Shown piece by piece: positions 27,172 to 35,688 of a DNA stretch of 64,000 bases. Where the stretch lies: the NCBI GenBank assembly GCA_050746185.1, contig JBOGLA010000045.1, forward strand, positions 40,970-104,969, given 5' to 3'. Each line of letters starts with the position of its first letter. The first letter of the stretch is position 1. The translations under genes were made by a program, and so were the position numbers. This DNA is from PALSA-188 sp050746185. GTDB lineage: Bacteria > Acidobacteriota > Terriglobia > Terriglobales > Acidobacteriaceae. The notes beneath the pieces are model-generated. The model worked only from the letters and a program-made list of their open reading frames with translations, made no database searches and had not been told where the DNA came from.

Positions 27172-28968
27172 TCAGTTCACTCCGCTGATGGCCTTTTCGA
27201 TGTCAATACCTTCAATGTCCGCTCCAAGGGCTTTGCCATCGGTACCCCTATTCAGCGCGGGGGAGGCTTTAGCGCAATCTGCACCGTCTTCCTTTCCACG
27301 GCACAAGTGATAGTCGCCATTCTGGCCGCCCTTGAAATCACGAAGGCCGGCATCGGTCGCCCGTTTCACCAGGATATTTCCGTGGGGCCAATTACCAGTC
27401 CCGCCAATGATCAAATTGTTGGTGAACGACGCATTGGCAAAGCAATTCTTTAACACCGTGCCTGGATCGTCGCGTGCTTGCGCGCAGTTCGTTGGCCCAC
27501 CTCCCGCACCCATCAACTGGCGCTCTCCGGCGCTGAAAATACTGTCGGAGACGGCAAAATCTTCGATTTCAGGGCCACGGTTTATGACCGACAGAATCGC
27601 GCGCTCGGGGAACGCCGTGATGTGGTCCATGTGAATGCTCTTGAGCGGCGGCGCGACAGAGATAATAAATGCGAAGGAACCGGGGCCCCCATACTTCGCG
27701 CCATCTATGTCATCCACCAGAAGGTCGTGGATGCTATACCTCTCGCCGCCAGACGAAACAAAATGACTTCCGGTTGCGGTGGCTATGTTCAGCGCGCCTC
27801 CCACATGCCGAATCTCGTTGTAGCGGATGGTGACATCGGTGACGCGGCATTTTGGACATTTCCCGCCCTGGTTGACGGGCGTGAGAACGATTGAAAAGCC
27901 TTTTTGTGTGAATCCGCCCCAACAATTCTCGAGTACATTGTTCTCGAAAAGAACTCTCTGGGCGTTTTTGAGTTCAAAATTGTTTTTCACAATATAAGGA
28001 TCCCCCGTATAACTGCCGCTGAAATCAGGCTGTCCCGGTTTCCAAAACATGGGCTTGAACAAATAATTCCCGCGGATTTCCATATCGGCGGGAGTCGTGG
28101 TCCCTGGGGCGCCACCGAACATAATGGATTGGCCGGATGCTTCCAGAAAATTATTGGCGATCTTGTAGGGTCCGCCGGGTTCGTCCCCGCCTCCGCCGTT
28201 GATAGCCTGAGCGTCAGTGCATGATCCTTTTCGCGCGATGCAATGGAAATCAGTGAAGTAGGAATCCACCACCGCTACGAATGTAGTGCCGCTCAGATGT
28301 ATGCCGCCCTTGGTTTCGTCCTCGGCGGTTCCATGCAGCCACAACCGGTCAAACACAAGATGGTCAGCCGTATCCTCAGGATTTTTTGGCTGGATCAGAT
28401 TGCGCACATGAAATTGTGGGTTGCCGCGAGTTATTTCCAGCCCGATCAGCCGGTAGTGATTCGCGTGAGGAAGGAACAGGATTGGCCCCGAGCCGCCATC
28501 ACCATCAAATTCAATCTTCGCCAGCACATTCTTGGCGGTGGCGCAGTGAAAATCCGGACGGCCCGGCAATGACGCGACGCCGGCGTAGCACGGAGAAATG
28601 CGCGTCCCTTCAGGAGGCAGGCTTGCGTCGGGCGCGCTGGTGCGGATGATAATCCAGTGAGAATCGTCGCAAGGTTTGGCGGGCAGGCGAAACACGCCCC
28701 GAAAAGTAGCCGCGGCCTCCAGTTTCAGAGTATCGCCGCACTTTGCGCCGTCAATTGCGGTTTGCAGATTGTCGCTTGCGTGGACCTCCAATACGCGACC
28801 GGGCGCGGGAGTGGCGCTCACAGAACTTTGAACGTACACACGGGGTAGTTCCGCAGGGCCGTCAAATCGGGCCGCCTGTGCGGCGTCGTTGCCCTCACTG
28901 GCGAAGGCGATGGTAGTAAAGACTACAAACGCGATTGCGGGCGCGAAAAATCTATTCCGGACGCTCAT
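27172..28968 (-). CDS. Secreted right-handed beta-helix protein
   Basis: About 598 residues with a signal peptide (FFAPAIAFVVFTTIAFASE). The body is a parallel beta-helix of the pectate-lyase/NosD type: repeated short strands with Asn ladders, for example HLVFDRLWLHG, PYIVKNNFELKN, RVLFENNVLENC and VTIRYNEIRHVGG. Likely a carbohydrate-binding or polysaccharide-modifying protein on the cell surface; catalytic residues are not assignable. ATG 28968 is preferred over an in-frame TTG at 28974. It lies in the glycan cluster next to the sulfotransferases. Confidence 0.8.
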   Translation of the reverse strand: MSVRNRFFAPAIAFVVFTTIAFASEGNDAAQAARFDGPAELPRVYVQSSVSATPAPGRVLEVHASDNLQTAIDGAKCGDTLKLEAAATFRGVFRLPAKPCDDSHWIIIRTSAPDASLPPEGTRISPCYAGVASLPGRPDFHCATAKNVLAKIEFDGDGGSGPILFLPHANHYRLIGLEITRGNPQFHVRNLIQPKNPEDTADHLVFDRLWLHGTAEDETKGGIHLSGTTFVAVVDSYFTDFHCIARKGSCTDAQAINGGGGDEPGGPYKIANNFLEASGQSIMFGGAPGTTTPADMEIRGNYLFKPMFWKPGQPDFSGSYTGDPYIVKNNFELKNAQRVLFENNVLENCWGGFTQKGFSIVLTPVNQGGKCPKCRVTDVTIRYNEIRHVGGALNIATATGSHFVSSGGERYSIHDLLVDDIDGAKYGGPGSFAFIISVAPPLKSIHMDHITAFPERAILSVINRGPEIEDFAVSDSIFSAGERQLMGAGGGPTNCAQARDDPGTVLKNCFANASFTNNLIIGGTGNWPHGNILVKRATDAGLRDFKGGQNGDYHLCRGKEDGADCAKASPALNRGTDGKALGADIEGIDIEKAISGVN

Positions 28969-29214
28969 ATGCAAATCTTTTCACAATTTCGCCTTCGGCA
29001 ACGATTTTTCTTCACATCGAAAATTTTCAAATCGCTAGTGTCCATGCTGGATCTGACGGTTTTTACTCGCAGGATAAGCTCTTGAAAGAAACGCAATTAT
29101 TCTACTTCGATTAATCCGTTTTTTGGCCATGGCGTATGATATGATCTGCCCCTACGGTTGTAACCCCCCCGCAACCTTTCAAATACTTCTTTTTCGCGTT
29201 CAATGAGGATTCGC

Positions 29215-30048
29215 ATGAACTTCGCTCGGGCGGTTCTTGTCTATTCCATCTTAATGGCCCTAACCGGTGCGTTCTCGGCGGCGCAACAACTCTACATTGC
29301 GAATGAACCACTGCAAACACTCGAGCAGTTGGATCTCGACACTGGGATAGTAACCACGCTCTATAACATTGGCGCAAAACCCGATGACCTGATCGTAGAC
29401 TCCCAAGGCCAACTCATATACTCGGTTCCCTCCTTGGGAGATATTTATCGCTTCGATCCAGTCACGGGAACCAACACGGTTTTGGTTAGCGGACTTAAGT
29501 ATGCCCGAGATTTACTGATCGAACCAAACGGCAACAATATGCTGATCAGTGTGTACGCACGGGGCCAGATCATGCGCTTTAATTTTGCCACCGGCACCAC
29601 GACAATTCTCACCAAGAAGTTGGGCACAACCGATGGTCTCGCCTACGACGATTCGGGGCATTTATTTGTCATAGCCAACCACAACACAGTCGTCCAGATT
29701 GATCCGGTAAGCGGTGCTGTGCTGAAAACCCTGGTTCTCGAAGCCCATCAGGGGGTAAATGGCGGTGATGGAATGACCTTTGACAGTTATACCGGGCACT
29801 TGTGGATTTCCCACGATGAGAAGGGATCGGGAGGCCTGATAGAAGTTCCCACAGATCTTTCCAGCTTCAATTTTTACCAGACAGGGAAGATGAGTTTCCC
29901 GGATGGAATCAAATCAGATGGGCAAGGCAATCTGTACATTGGGTGCCTCTGGCTGGCAGTCAAATACAACATTCCGACCGATACTATTACGAAATCATTC
30001 ATCGTCAAGGGCGCGGACGGCGTAGCTCTAGTCCCCGGCACTTACTAA
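29215..30048 (+). CDS. Secreted SMP-30/NHL-like beta-propeller protein
   Basis: About 277 residues with a signal peptide (VLVYSILMALTGAFSAAQQ). The body has repeated propeller blades: GAKPDDLIVDSQGQLIYSV, LGTTDGLAYDDSGHLFVIAN and FPDGIKSDGQGNLYIG, as in SMP-30/gluconolactonase-like and NHL proteins. No metal-binding residues are certain. ATG 29215 has GAGG eight bases before; the ATG at 29203 is the alternative. Its role in the glycan region is unknown. Confidence 0.68.
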   Translation: MNFARAVLVYSILMALTGAFSAAQQLYIANEPLQTLEQLDLDTGIVTTLYNIGAKPDDLIVDSQGQLIYSVPSLGDIYRFDPVTGTNTVLVSGLKYARDLLIEPNGNNMLISVYARGQIMRFNFATGTTTILTKKLGTTDGLAYDDSGHLFVIANHNTVVQIDPVSGAVLKTLVLEAHQGVNGGDGMTFDSYTGHLWISHDEKGSGGLIEVPTDLSSFNFYQTGKMSFPDGIKSDGQGNLYIGCLWLAVKYNIPTDTITKSFIVKGADGVALVPGTY

Positions 30049-30196
30049 CGGAGCTTTGGAAAAAAGAGAACCGATCACCTTGTAACACACGATCCACGCC
30101 GATTCCCCGTGTGTATCTCTCTTGTATCAGACTGTGCGCTATCATATTCATACTCGCGCAGCCATCCATATTTAGTTCAGCTTCGGCAAGGAGCCG

Positions 30197-31228
30197 ATGG
30201 ATTTCATAATTCTTGAGGAATTTCCCGCGCCTGATGTTGAGCGCAAGTGGCGAGATTGTTTAACGCGGGTCGAATGTCCATCACATTTCAACGCGCCCGA
30301 GTATTTTCTGGTGCCAATGTGGGCCGGCAAGGGTCCATTCGCCGTTCTGGCTGTTGAAGGCGAAACGGTCAACGGCATTCTGACCGGTCTGCGCGAAGAT
30401 GGAGAGGTCACATGCGGAGTCGCTTCCCGGCCACAGGTCAGCCTGGATACTTCGGGAGATATGGATGCTACCCTGGACGCCCTGGCCGGCGGATTACTGG
30501 CTGTTGCCGGACCGGCGGAATTGATCTCGGTCTATACATGGTCCTCTTTGGAACTCCCCCCCTTCTTAGTCCATGGTTTCAAGCGGCGGCAACTCGAAGG
30601 CAGCGTCGTACTCGACCTCACACTGGGTCCAGAAGCCCTGTTTAAAAACTTTTCCAAAGACCGGCGCAGAAACATTCGTTTTGCAGAAAAGAACGGGATT
30701 GAAGTAACGTTGGCGACTTCAGCGGAAGACATAGTTGCAGCTTACGAAGTTTACCTTGCCTGGCGACAAACCGATAGAAAGATTCTGCAAGGGGAAACCA
30801 CCACATTCGAGGTTTTCGCAGAAGCCTCTCATCTCGCCAACCGGATCATATTTCTCGCGCGCCTTTCCGGGAAGGTCATCGCGATCAATGTATTCCGATT
30901 TTTTTTCGGCGGCCTGTTCGAATCCGCCACGAACAATTCTCTGGATGAGTTTCTACACCTGAAGCCAAACGAGTTGTTACAGTGGCGCGGAATCGAATGG
31001 GCCTGCCGGCATGGACTGCGCCGCCATTCCCTAGGTGGGGCACATAATTTTTTACGCCGGTTCGGAGGAACGGTGGTTCCCATTTCGCGATATCGCCTCG
31101 ATCGCACCTGGATGCGGAAGCATGATTTGCGCGAAGCAGCCGAAGACCTCAGCCGTCACGCTCTGAACAAGATGCCTCCGCCGCTTGCGAAAACAGTGCG
31201 TAAGGCTCTCGCGAAAAATAAGAAATAA
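30197..31228 (+). CDS. FemAB/GNAT-like acyltransferase (BioF2 type)
   Basis: 343 residues. The C-terminal half, about residues 150-330, is a GNAT-fold acyltransferase of the FemAB/BioF2-like kind: LFKNFSKDRRRNIRFAEKNG, DIVAAYEVYLAWRQTDRK, LHLKPNELLQWRGIEWACR and HSLGGAHNFLRRFGGTVV are typical. FemAB-like proteins often sit in exopolysaccharide or exosortase clusters, where they modify or transfer amino acids or acyl groups. ATG 30197 has AAGGAG immediately upstream. Convergent with dapA (12 bases between ends). Confidence 0.78.
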   Translation: MDFIILEEFPAPDVERKWRDCLTRVECPSHFNAPEYFLVPMWAGKGPFAVLAVEGETVNGILTGLREDGEVTCGVASRPQVSLDTSGDMDATLDALAGGLLAVAGPAELISVYTWSSLELPPFLVHGFKRRQLEGSVVLDLTLGPEALFKNFSKDRRRNIRFAEKNGIEVTLATSAEDIVAAYEVYLAWRQTDRKILQGETTTFEVFAEASHLANRIIFLARLSGKVIAINVFRFFFGGLFESATNNSLDEFLHLKPNELLQWRGIEWACRHGLRRHSLGGAHNFLRRFGGTVVPISRYRLDRTWMRKHDLREAAEDLSRHALNKMPPPLAKTVRKALAKNKK

Positions 31229-31240
31229 TGGCTTCGAGCC

Positions 31241-32365
31241 CTAGATGCACTTACATTCGCTGCGGATCAGCACTGCGGGCAGGGAGCGCGATGCCTCGCG
31301 AGCTTCGTCGAGCGTGTGGAACGGTCCATGCCATCGGGCATGATCGGATGTGGATGTTGGAGCATGTCCATTGGCATTGCATTGGTTGCAAGTCGAGCGG
31401 TGAAGGACAACCTTGTGCGGGCCAGCCATCCAATTCTCGTAAAGGTAAAAGTTCGCAGCCTGGCTGGCTTCCGTCCCCTTTTTTGGAAGCAGCCCGACTT
31501 CCGACGCAATTTTCTGTAACTTCGCGCGCGTCTCCCGCCGCATCGGGACAATCGGGAGACGGTATACTTCTTCGATCTTCCCCATCATTGCGAGCACGGC
31601 TTTCACGGGCGCAGGATTGGATTCGATGAAATTCGCCCGCATCAGCGGCAAGTATTTGCGATGAATGCGGCGAGCCGCGTTCCAATCATTGTTTAGTGCC
31701 GATCGAACCATTTCGGCCAGTTCATGCGGAATTTCGTTCGAGGCCACCGAGATAATTCCCACGCCGCCGAGCGAAATAACAGGCAAGGTCACCGCATCGT
31801 CTCCGGAGAAAACTAAAAACGCTTCAGGCAGAAGATTGCACATCTCCGCGACCTGGGTGAGGTCTCCGCTGGCCTCTTTGACGCCGGCTATATTACGAAC
31901 TTCCGCGAGCGTGGCCAGCGTAGCCGGTTCAATGTTCGCGCCAGTACGGCTCGGGACGTTGTAAAGAATGACCGGCTTGTCCACCGCTTCGGCTACAGCG
32001 CGAAAATGCTGGTACTGGCCCTCTTGGGTCGGCTTGTTGTAATAAGGAGACGCAGTTAGGATTGCGTCCACTCCCGGCCTTTCCGATACTTCCTTCGCCT
32101 TCGCAACGGCGTCAGCGGTGCAGTTTGAACTCGCGCCGGCTACGATTGGGACTCGCCCGGCTGCGGTTTCGATGGTAATGTCAATGATCCGCAACCACTC
32201 ATCGTGAGCGAGTGTGGGAGTTTCGCCGGTGGTTCCGCAGGGAACGAGAAAGTCAATTCCTGATTCCACCTGCCACGCGACGAGATCTCGCAGCGCAACC
32301 TCGTCAATGGAGCCGTCGCGACGAAACGGGGTAACGAGCGCAGTCCCGCATCCATGAAGTTGCAT
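31241..32365 (-). CDS. dapA: 4-hydroxy-tetrahydrodipicolinate synthase with Cys-rich C-terminal extension
   Basis: Condenses pyruvate with aspartate semialdehyde in lysine and diaminopimelate synthesis. 374 residues, of which about 295 are the standard TIM barrel: HGCGTALVTPFRRDG, CGTTGETPTLAHDEW, VILYNVPSRTG (Tyr133 region), GVKEASGDLTQV (Schiff-base Lys) and FSGDDAVTLP. ATG 32365 gives the normal N-terminus; an upstream in-frame start at 32410 is less likely. The unusual part is residues about 296-374, with HRSTCNQCNANG, WHGPFHTLDEA and RSECKCI, a pattern otherwise seen in small independent proteins. No stop codon separates it, so it is a fusion. Divergent from queG. Confidence 0.92.
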   Translation of the reverse strand: MQLHGCGTALVTPFRRDGSIDEVALRDLVAWQVESGIDFLVPCGTTGETPTLAHDEWLRIIDITIETAAGRVPIVAGASSNCTADAVAKAKEVSERPGVDAILTASPYYNKPTQEGQYQHFRAVAEAVDKPVILYNVPSRTGANIEPATLATLAEVRNIAGVKEASGDLTQVAEMCNLLPEAFLVFSGDDAVTLPVISLGGVGIISVASNEIPHELAEMVRSALNNDWNAARRIHRKYLPLMRANFIESNPAPVKAVLAMMGKIEEVYRLPIVPMRRETRAKLQKIASEVGLLPKKGTEASQAANFYLYENWMAGPHKVVLHRSTCNQCNANGHAPTSTSDHARWHGPFHTLDEAREASRSLPAVLIRSECKCI

Positions 32366-32459
32366 AGTACTAAGATACCGCGAAGCCGGGCGTCTGCAAA
32401 ACCGGAACAAGACCTGGCAAGTTTTACAGTGTGGCTGTCCGCCTTTTTACCAGCGGCCT

Positions 32460-33563
32460 GTGAAAGCATTGCTCTTACCGGTCAGGCCTAGCCACTGGAG
32501 ATACTTGATCCACAACAACCAAATCGCGGAATTCATTAAGAGCGCGGCTCACGAAGCCGGCTTCGAGCTCTCAGGCATCGCGCAATTGCGCGATCATTCC
32601 GAACTCGCTCATCTTCCTGAATGGATCGAAGCGGGCCGCGCGGGCGAAATGAAATATATGGAAGCGCGGGACGACTCGGGGCGGCTGAAGCGGGCGTCGC
32701 CGAGCGCTTCGTTTCCCTGGGCGCGCAGCGTGATTGTCTGCGCAATTAACTACAACACGTCTCAGCCGCGTTCGACTGACGAACATCACACGCGCGAGGG
32801 ATGGATTTCGCGATACGCATGGGGGCGTGAAGATTACCACGACGCGGTCATGCGGCGGCTGCGGATAGTTGAAGACAGTCTGCGCGCGGCTGCGGGATCC
32901 GAGGTGAGAACGCGATGCTACGTTGACACCGGACCCATCGTTGAACGGATTTATGCCAAATACGCGGGGATTGGATGGATCGGCAAGAACACATGCATTC
33001 TGAGTCAGCAGCTTGGATCGTGGTTATTCCTGGGCGTAATTCTGACGTCTCTCGATTTGCAGCCTGATCTTCCGGCGGCTGACCGTTGTGGCACATGCAC
33101 GCGCTGTGTTGATGCTTGCCCTACGCAGGCGTTTGTTGGACCTTATCAGTTGGACGCTACTCGCTGTATTTCTTATCTCACCATCGAAAAACGTGGCAGC
33201 ATTCGCGAAGACCTGCGCGCCGGTATGGGACGCCATGTCTTTGGGTGCGACATTTGCCAGGATGTGTGCCCGTGGAATAGAAAAGCGCCGATTACAAACG
33301 CTCCGGAGTTTCAGCCGCGGGAAGGCCTGGTGAATCCTGCCTTGGAGTGGCTGGCGAATATCAGTCAAGAGGAATTTCGGGAGAAGTTTCGAGGCTCAGT
33401 CATCAAGCGCGCGAAGCGCAGCGGGCTGCGGCGTAATGCGGTGATTGCGATGGGGAACAGCGGCGATCCGGAATTTCTGCCGACACTGGAGAATCTGAAG
33501 ATTGATGAGGATGCAGTGGTTACGGAATCGGCGGAATGGGCGGTTAGAAAATTGCAACCATAG
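32460..33563 (+). CDS. queG: Epoxyqueuosine reductase
   Basis: Cobalamin- and Fe-S-dependent enzyme that reduces epoxyqueuosine to queuosine in tRNA. 367 residues. The cobalamin-dependent reductase core is early (RSVIVCAINYNTSQPRST, VDTGPIVERIYAKYAGIGW). Two 4Fe-4S clusters use RCGTCTRCVDACPTQAF and CDICQDVCPWN, and the last 60 residues look like a HEAT-type repeat. The start is a GTG at 32460. Needs vitamin B12, which fits the BtuF-like protein encoded elsewhere in the window. Confidence 0.93.
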   Translation: MKALLLPVRPSHWRYLIHNNQIAEFIKSAAHEAGFELSGIAQLRDHSELAHLPEWIEAGRAGEMKYMEARDDSGRLKRASPSASFPWARSVIVCAINYNTSQPRSTDEHHTREGWISRYAWGREDYHDAVMRRLRIVEDSLRAAAGSEVRTRCYVDTGPIVERIYAKYAGIGWIGKNTCILSQQLGSWLFLGVILTSLDLQPDLPAADRCGTCTRCVDACPTQAFVGPYQLDATRCISYLTIEKRGSIREDLRAGMGRHVFGCDICQDVCPWNRKAPITNAPEFQPREGLVNPALEWLANISQEEFREKFRGSVIKRAKRSGLRRNAVIAMGNSGDPEFLPTLENLKIDEDAVVTESAEWAVRKLQP

Positions 33564-33658
33564 TTAGGATTGATGGAGAGACGGGCGAAGACGCCTGGCA
33601 GCCCCATTGCTTGCCTCTGACCGTGATAGCATCGTTTTTAAGCGGTTCCCGCCACCCC

Positions 33659-35683
33659 ATGCATCGCTTCCGGAGCGGTTTCAGGCCGATCATCTGTAGT
33701 CTCACGCTGTGTGGAGCGATACTTTCCTTTCAAGTTCCCGCCAAGGCGGCGGAATCAAAGGCCAAGTGGATTCGCGTAAGCTCTGACCACTTTTCCGTGC
33801 TCACCGACGCGGGCCAAGATAAGGGACACGAAGTTGCGGTGCGGCTGGAGCAGATGCGCGCGGTTTTCGGGCAGCTTCTTTATCGAAAGAACCTGAACAT
33901 GTCGGAGCCCCTGGACGTCATCGCGTTGCGAACGGATAACGAATATGCAGCCATTGCCCCAATTCGGCAGAGTCAGGCGATCACCGCTCCCGGTTTTTTT
34001 GTTGCCGGGCCGGATCGCGACTACATCGTCTTAAATTTGTTCGAGCCGGAAAGCTGGCTTGCGGTCTCCCATCAACTCGCTCACTATTTTTTGAACTATA
34101 ACTATCCGCCTACGCAGCCCTGGTTCGATGAGGGTTTTGCGGAATACTTTTCATCCATCCACTTGGGCGGCAATCAGGCTGGTATGGGGAGCGATCCCGA
34201 GCTGGGTGTGACCTGGGACGAGGATATTTTCGGAAACCAGGCGCAAAAGCGGAGCGCCCCGAGATCGCTCACCGAGCAACTCACGGCACCTGTTTGGTTA
34301 TCCATCCCTGACCTTTTTGCCATGCACGAATACGCGGCGGGATACCAGGAGGGCTCGCATCATACTCTGTTCTACGCGCAGTCGTGGATGGTCGTGCACT
34401 ACCTGCTGAATAAAAATAAGCTGGGGGAGACGGGAACGTACTTTGATCTGGTCGAAAATAAAAAACTGCCTGTCCCCGAGGCAATTCAGCAGGCGTACGG
34501 CATGGCGGCGGCGCAGTTCGATCAGGCGGTGAAGGATTATTTCAAGAGCTTGACTCCGTTGTTCCTTGCGTTGGACGTTTCGAAGCAACCGGACACGAAG
34601 ACCTTCCAGTTGAGTTCTCCTGAATATCAGGTTTACCACGTGCCAACCCTGGATGCGGGCGACATTGGAACGAGCGCGGCCAACGTTTCCGACGCGGAAG
34701 CGGAAGCGTCAGTCGCCGAAATGGAGCTGCGTTTGCCGGAACACGTTCAACAGGCGATGGCGCAACTAAAGAGCATTACAGACGATCCGAAGGCGGAAAA
34801 TGCCATTGCGCATCGGGCGTTAGCATGGGCCCACATGCAGAAAAAAGAGTTCGATCAGGCGAACGCGGAGTTGGATCAGGCATCGCAGCTTGATCCCAAA
34901 GATCCATGGGTGCATTACTACTCGGCGCTCATGAAGTATCGGCAGTCCGAGGCAAGCGGCGGAGAAATTCCCGGACTTGCGAACATGATGCTGGACCTTC
35001 GCACGGTCATTGATTGGGACCCGGAGTTCGCTGAGGCTTACAACATGCTCGCCATGGCCAGGGTGCAAGGCGGGGGAATGCATTCCGCAATGGATGCGAT
35101 ACGTCCCGCGCTTCAACTCAGCCCGCGCAATCAGACGTATGTGTTGAACTTGGCGGTGATTGATATGGCAGAGAAAAAATGGGACGACGCCACGAACCTG
35201 CTCAACAGCTTGAAAAGCAGTCCGAATCCTCAGATAGCGCGGAAGGCGCGGAAAGACCTCGGCGACCTTCCGACCTTAAAGAAGTATGGCATTCTGCCGC
35301 AGGACAATGCGACGGCTTCAACTGGTCAGGGGGCAGCGGGGCAGTCATCGCGAACCCAGACAGTTTACAGTTCGGATTCTTCGGACTCGGAGGACGCAGC
35401 GCCGGAAACCGCGCCTTTACCGCCAGTCGAAAAACCAGATAAACGGCCAGTGAAGTTTCTGAAAGGAACGCTTACCAGCGTTGATTGCTCGCAGGCTCCC
35501 GCGGCGATTCTTATCGTGTCGAGCGCGGGAAAGGTTCTAAAGCTGCGTACAACTGACTATAAATCGCTGCTTCTGATTGGGGCTGACCAGTTTTCATGCG
35601 ACTGGAAGCATTTGCCGGTTCTGGTGAATTACAAGCTGGGCGGAAAAGCGAATGGGGATCTGGTGTCGCTGGAGCTACGTTGA
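33659..35683 (+). CDS. Peptidase-MA-like (DUF1570) secreted TPR protein with altered HExxH
   Basis: About 674 residues with a signal peptide (FRPIICSLTLCGAILSF...AKA). Residues about 35-230 are a DUF1570/peptidase-MA-like domain: WIRVSSDHFSVLTDAG and PWFDEGFAEYFSS. The zinc motif, normally HExxH, reads HQLAH: both His remain but the catalytic Glu is Gln. TPR-type helices run from about residue 360 to 550 (LAWAHMQKKEFDQANAELDQ). The last 100 residues are low-complexity then beta-rich. ATG 33659 was chosen because the upstream TTG would put residues before the signal peptide. The Q substitution suggests loss of protease activity. Confidence 0.82.
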   Translation: MHRFRSGFRPIICSLTLCGAILSFQVPAKAAESKAKWIRVSSDHFSVLTDAGQDKGHEVAVRLEQMRAVFGQLLYRKNLNMSEPLDVIALRTDNEYAAIAPIRQSQAITAPGFFVAGPDRDYIVLNLFEPESWLAVSHQLAHYFLNYNYPPTQPWFDEGFAEYFSSIHLGGNQAGMGSDPELGVTWDEDIFGNQAQKRSAPRSLTEQLTAPVWLSIPDLFAMHEYAAGYQEGSHHTLFYAQSWMVVHYLLNKNKLGETGTYFDLVENKKLPVPEAIQQAYGMAAAQFDQAVKDYFKSLTPLFLALDVSKQPDTKTFQLSSPEYQVYHVPTLDAGDIGTSAANVSDAEAEASVAEMELRLPEHVQQAMAQLKSITDDPKAENAIAHRALAWAHMQKKEFDQANAELDQASQLDPKDPWVHYYSALMKYRQSEASGGEIPGLANMMLDLRTVIDWDPEFAEAYNMLAMARVQGGGMHSAMDAIRPALQLSPRNQTYVLNLAVIDMAEKKWDDATNLLNSLKSSPNPQIARKARKDLGDLPTLKKYGILPQDNATASTGQGAAGQSSRTQTVYSSDSSDSEDAAPETAPLPPVEKPDKRPVKFLKGTLTSVDCSQAPAAILIVSSAGKVLKLRTTDYKSLLLIGADQFSCDWKHLPVLVNYKLGGKANGDLVSLELR

Positions 35684-35688
35684 ACGGG

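Noticed and set aside
34100..34480. Antisense frames in the TPR gene
   Set aside because: Shadows of the long plus-strand gene.
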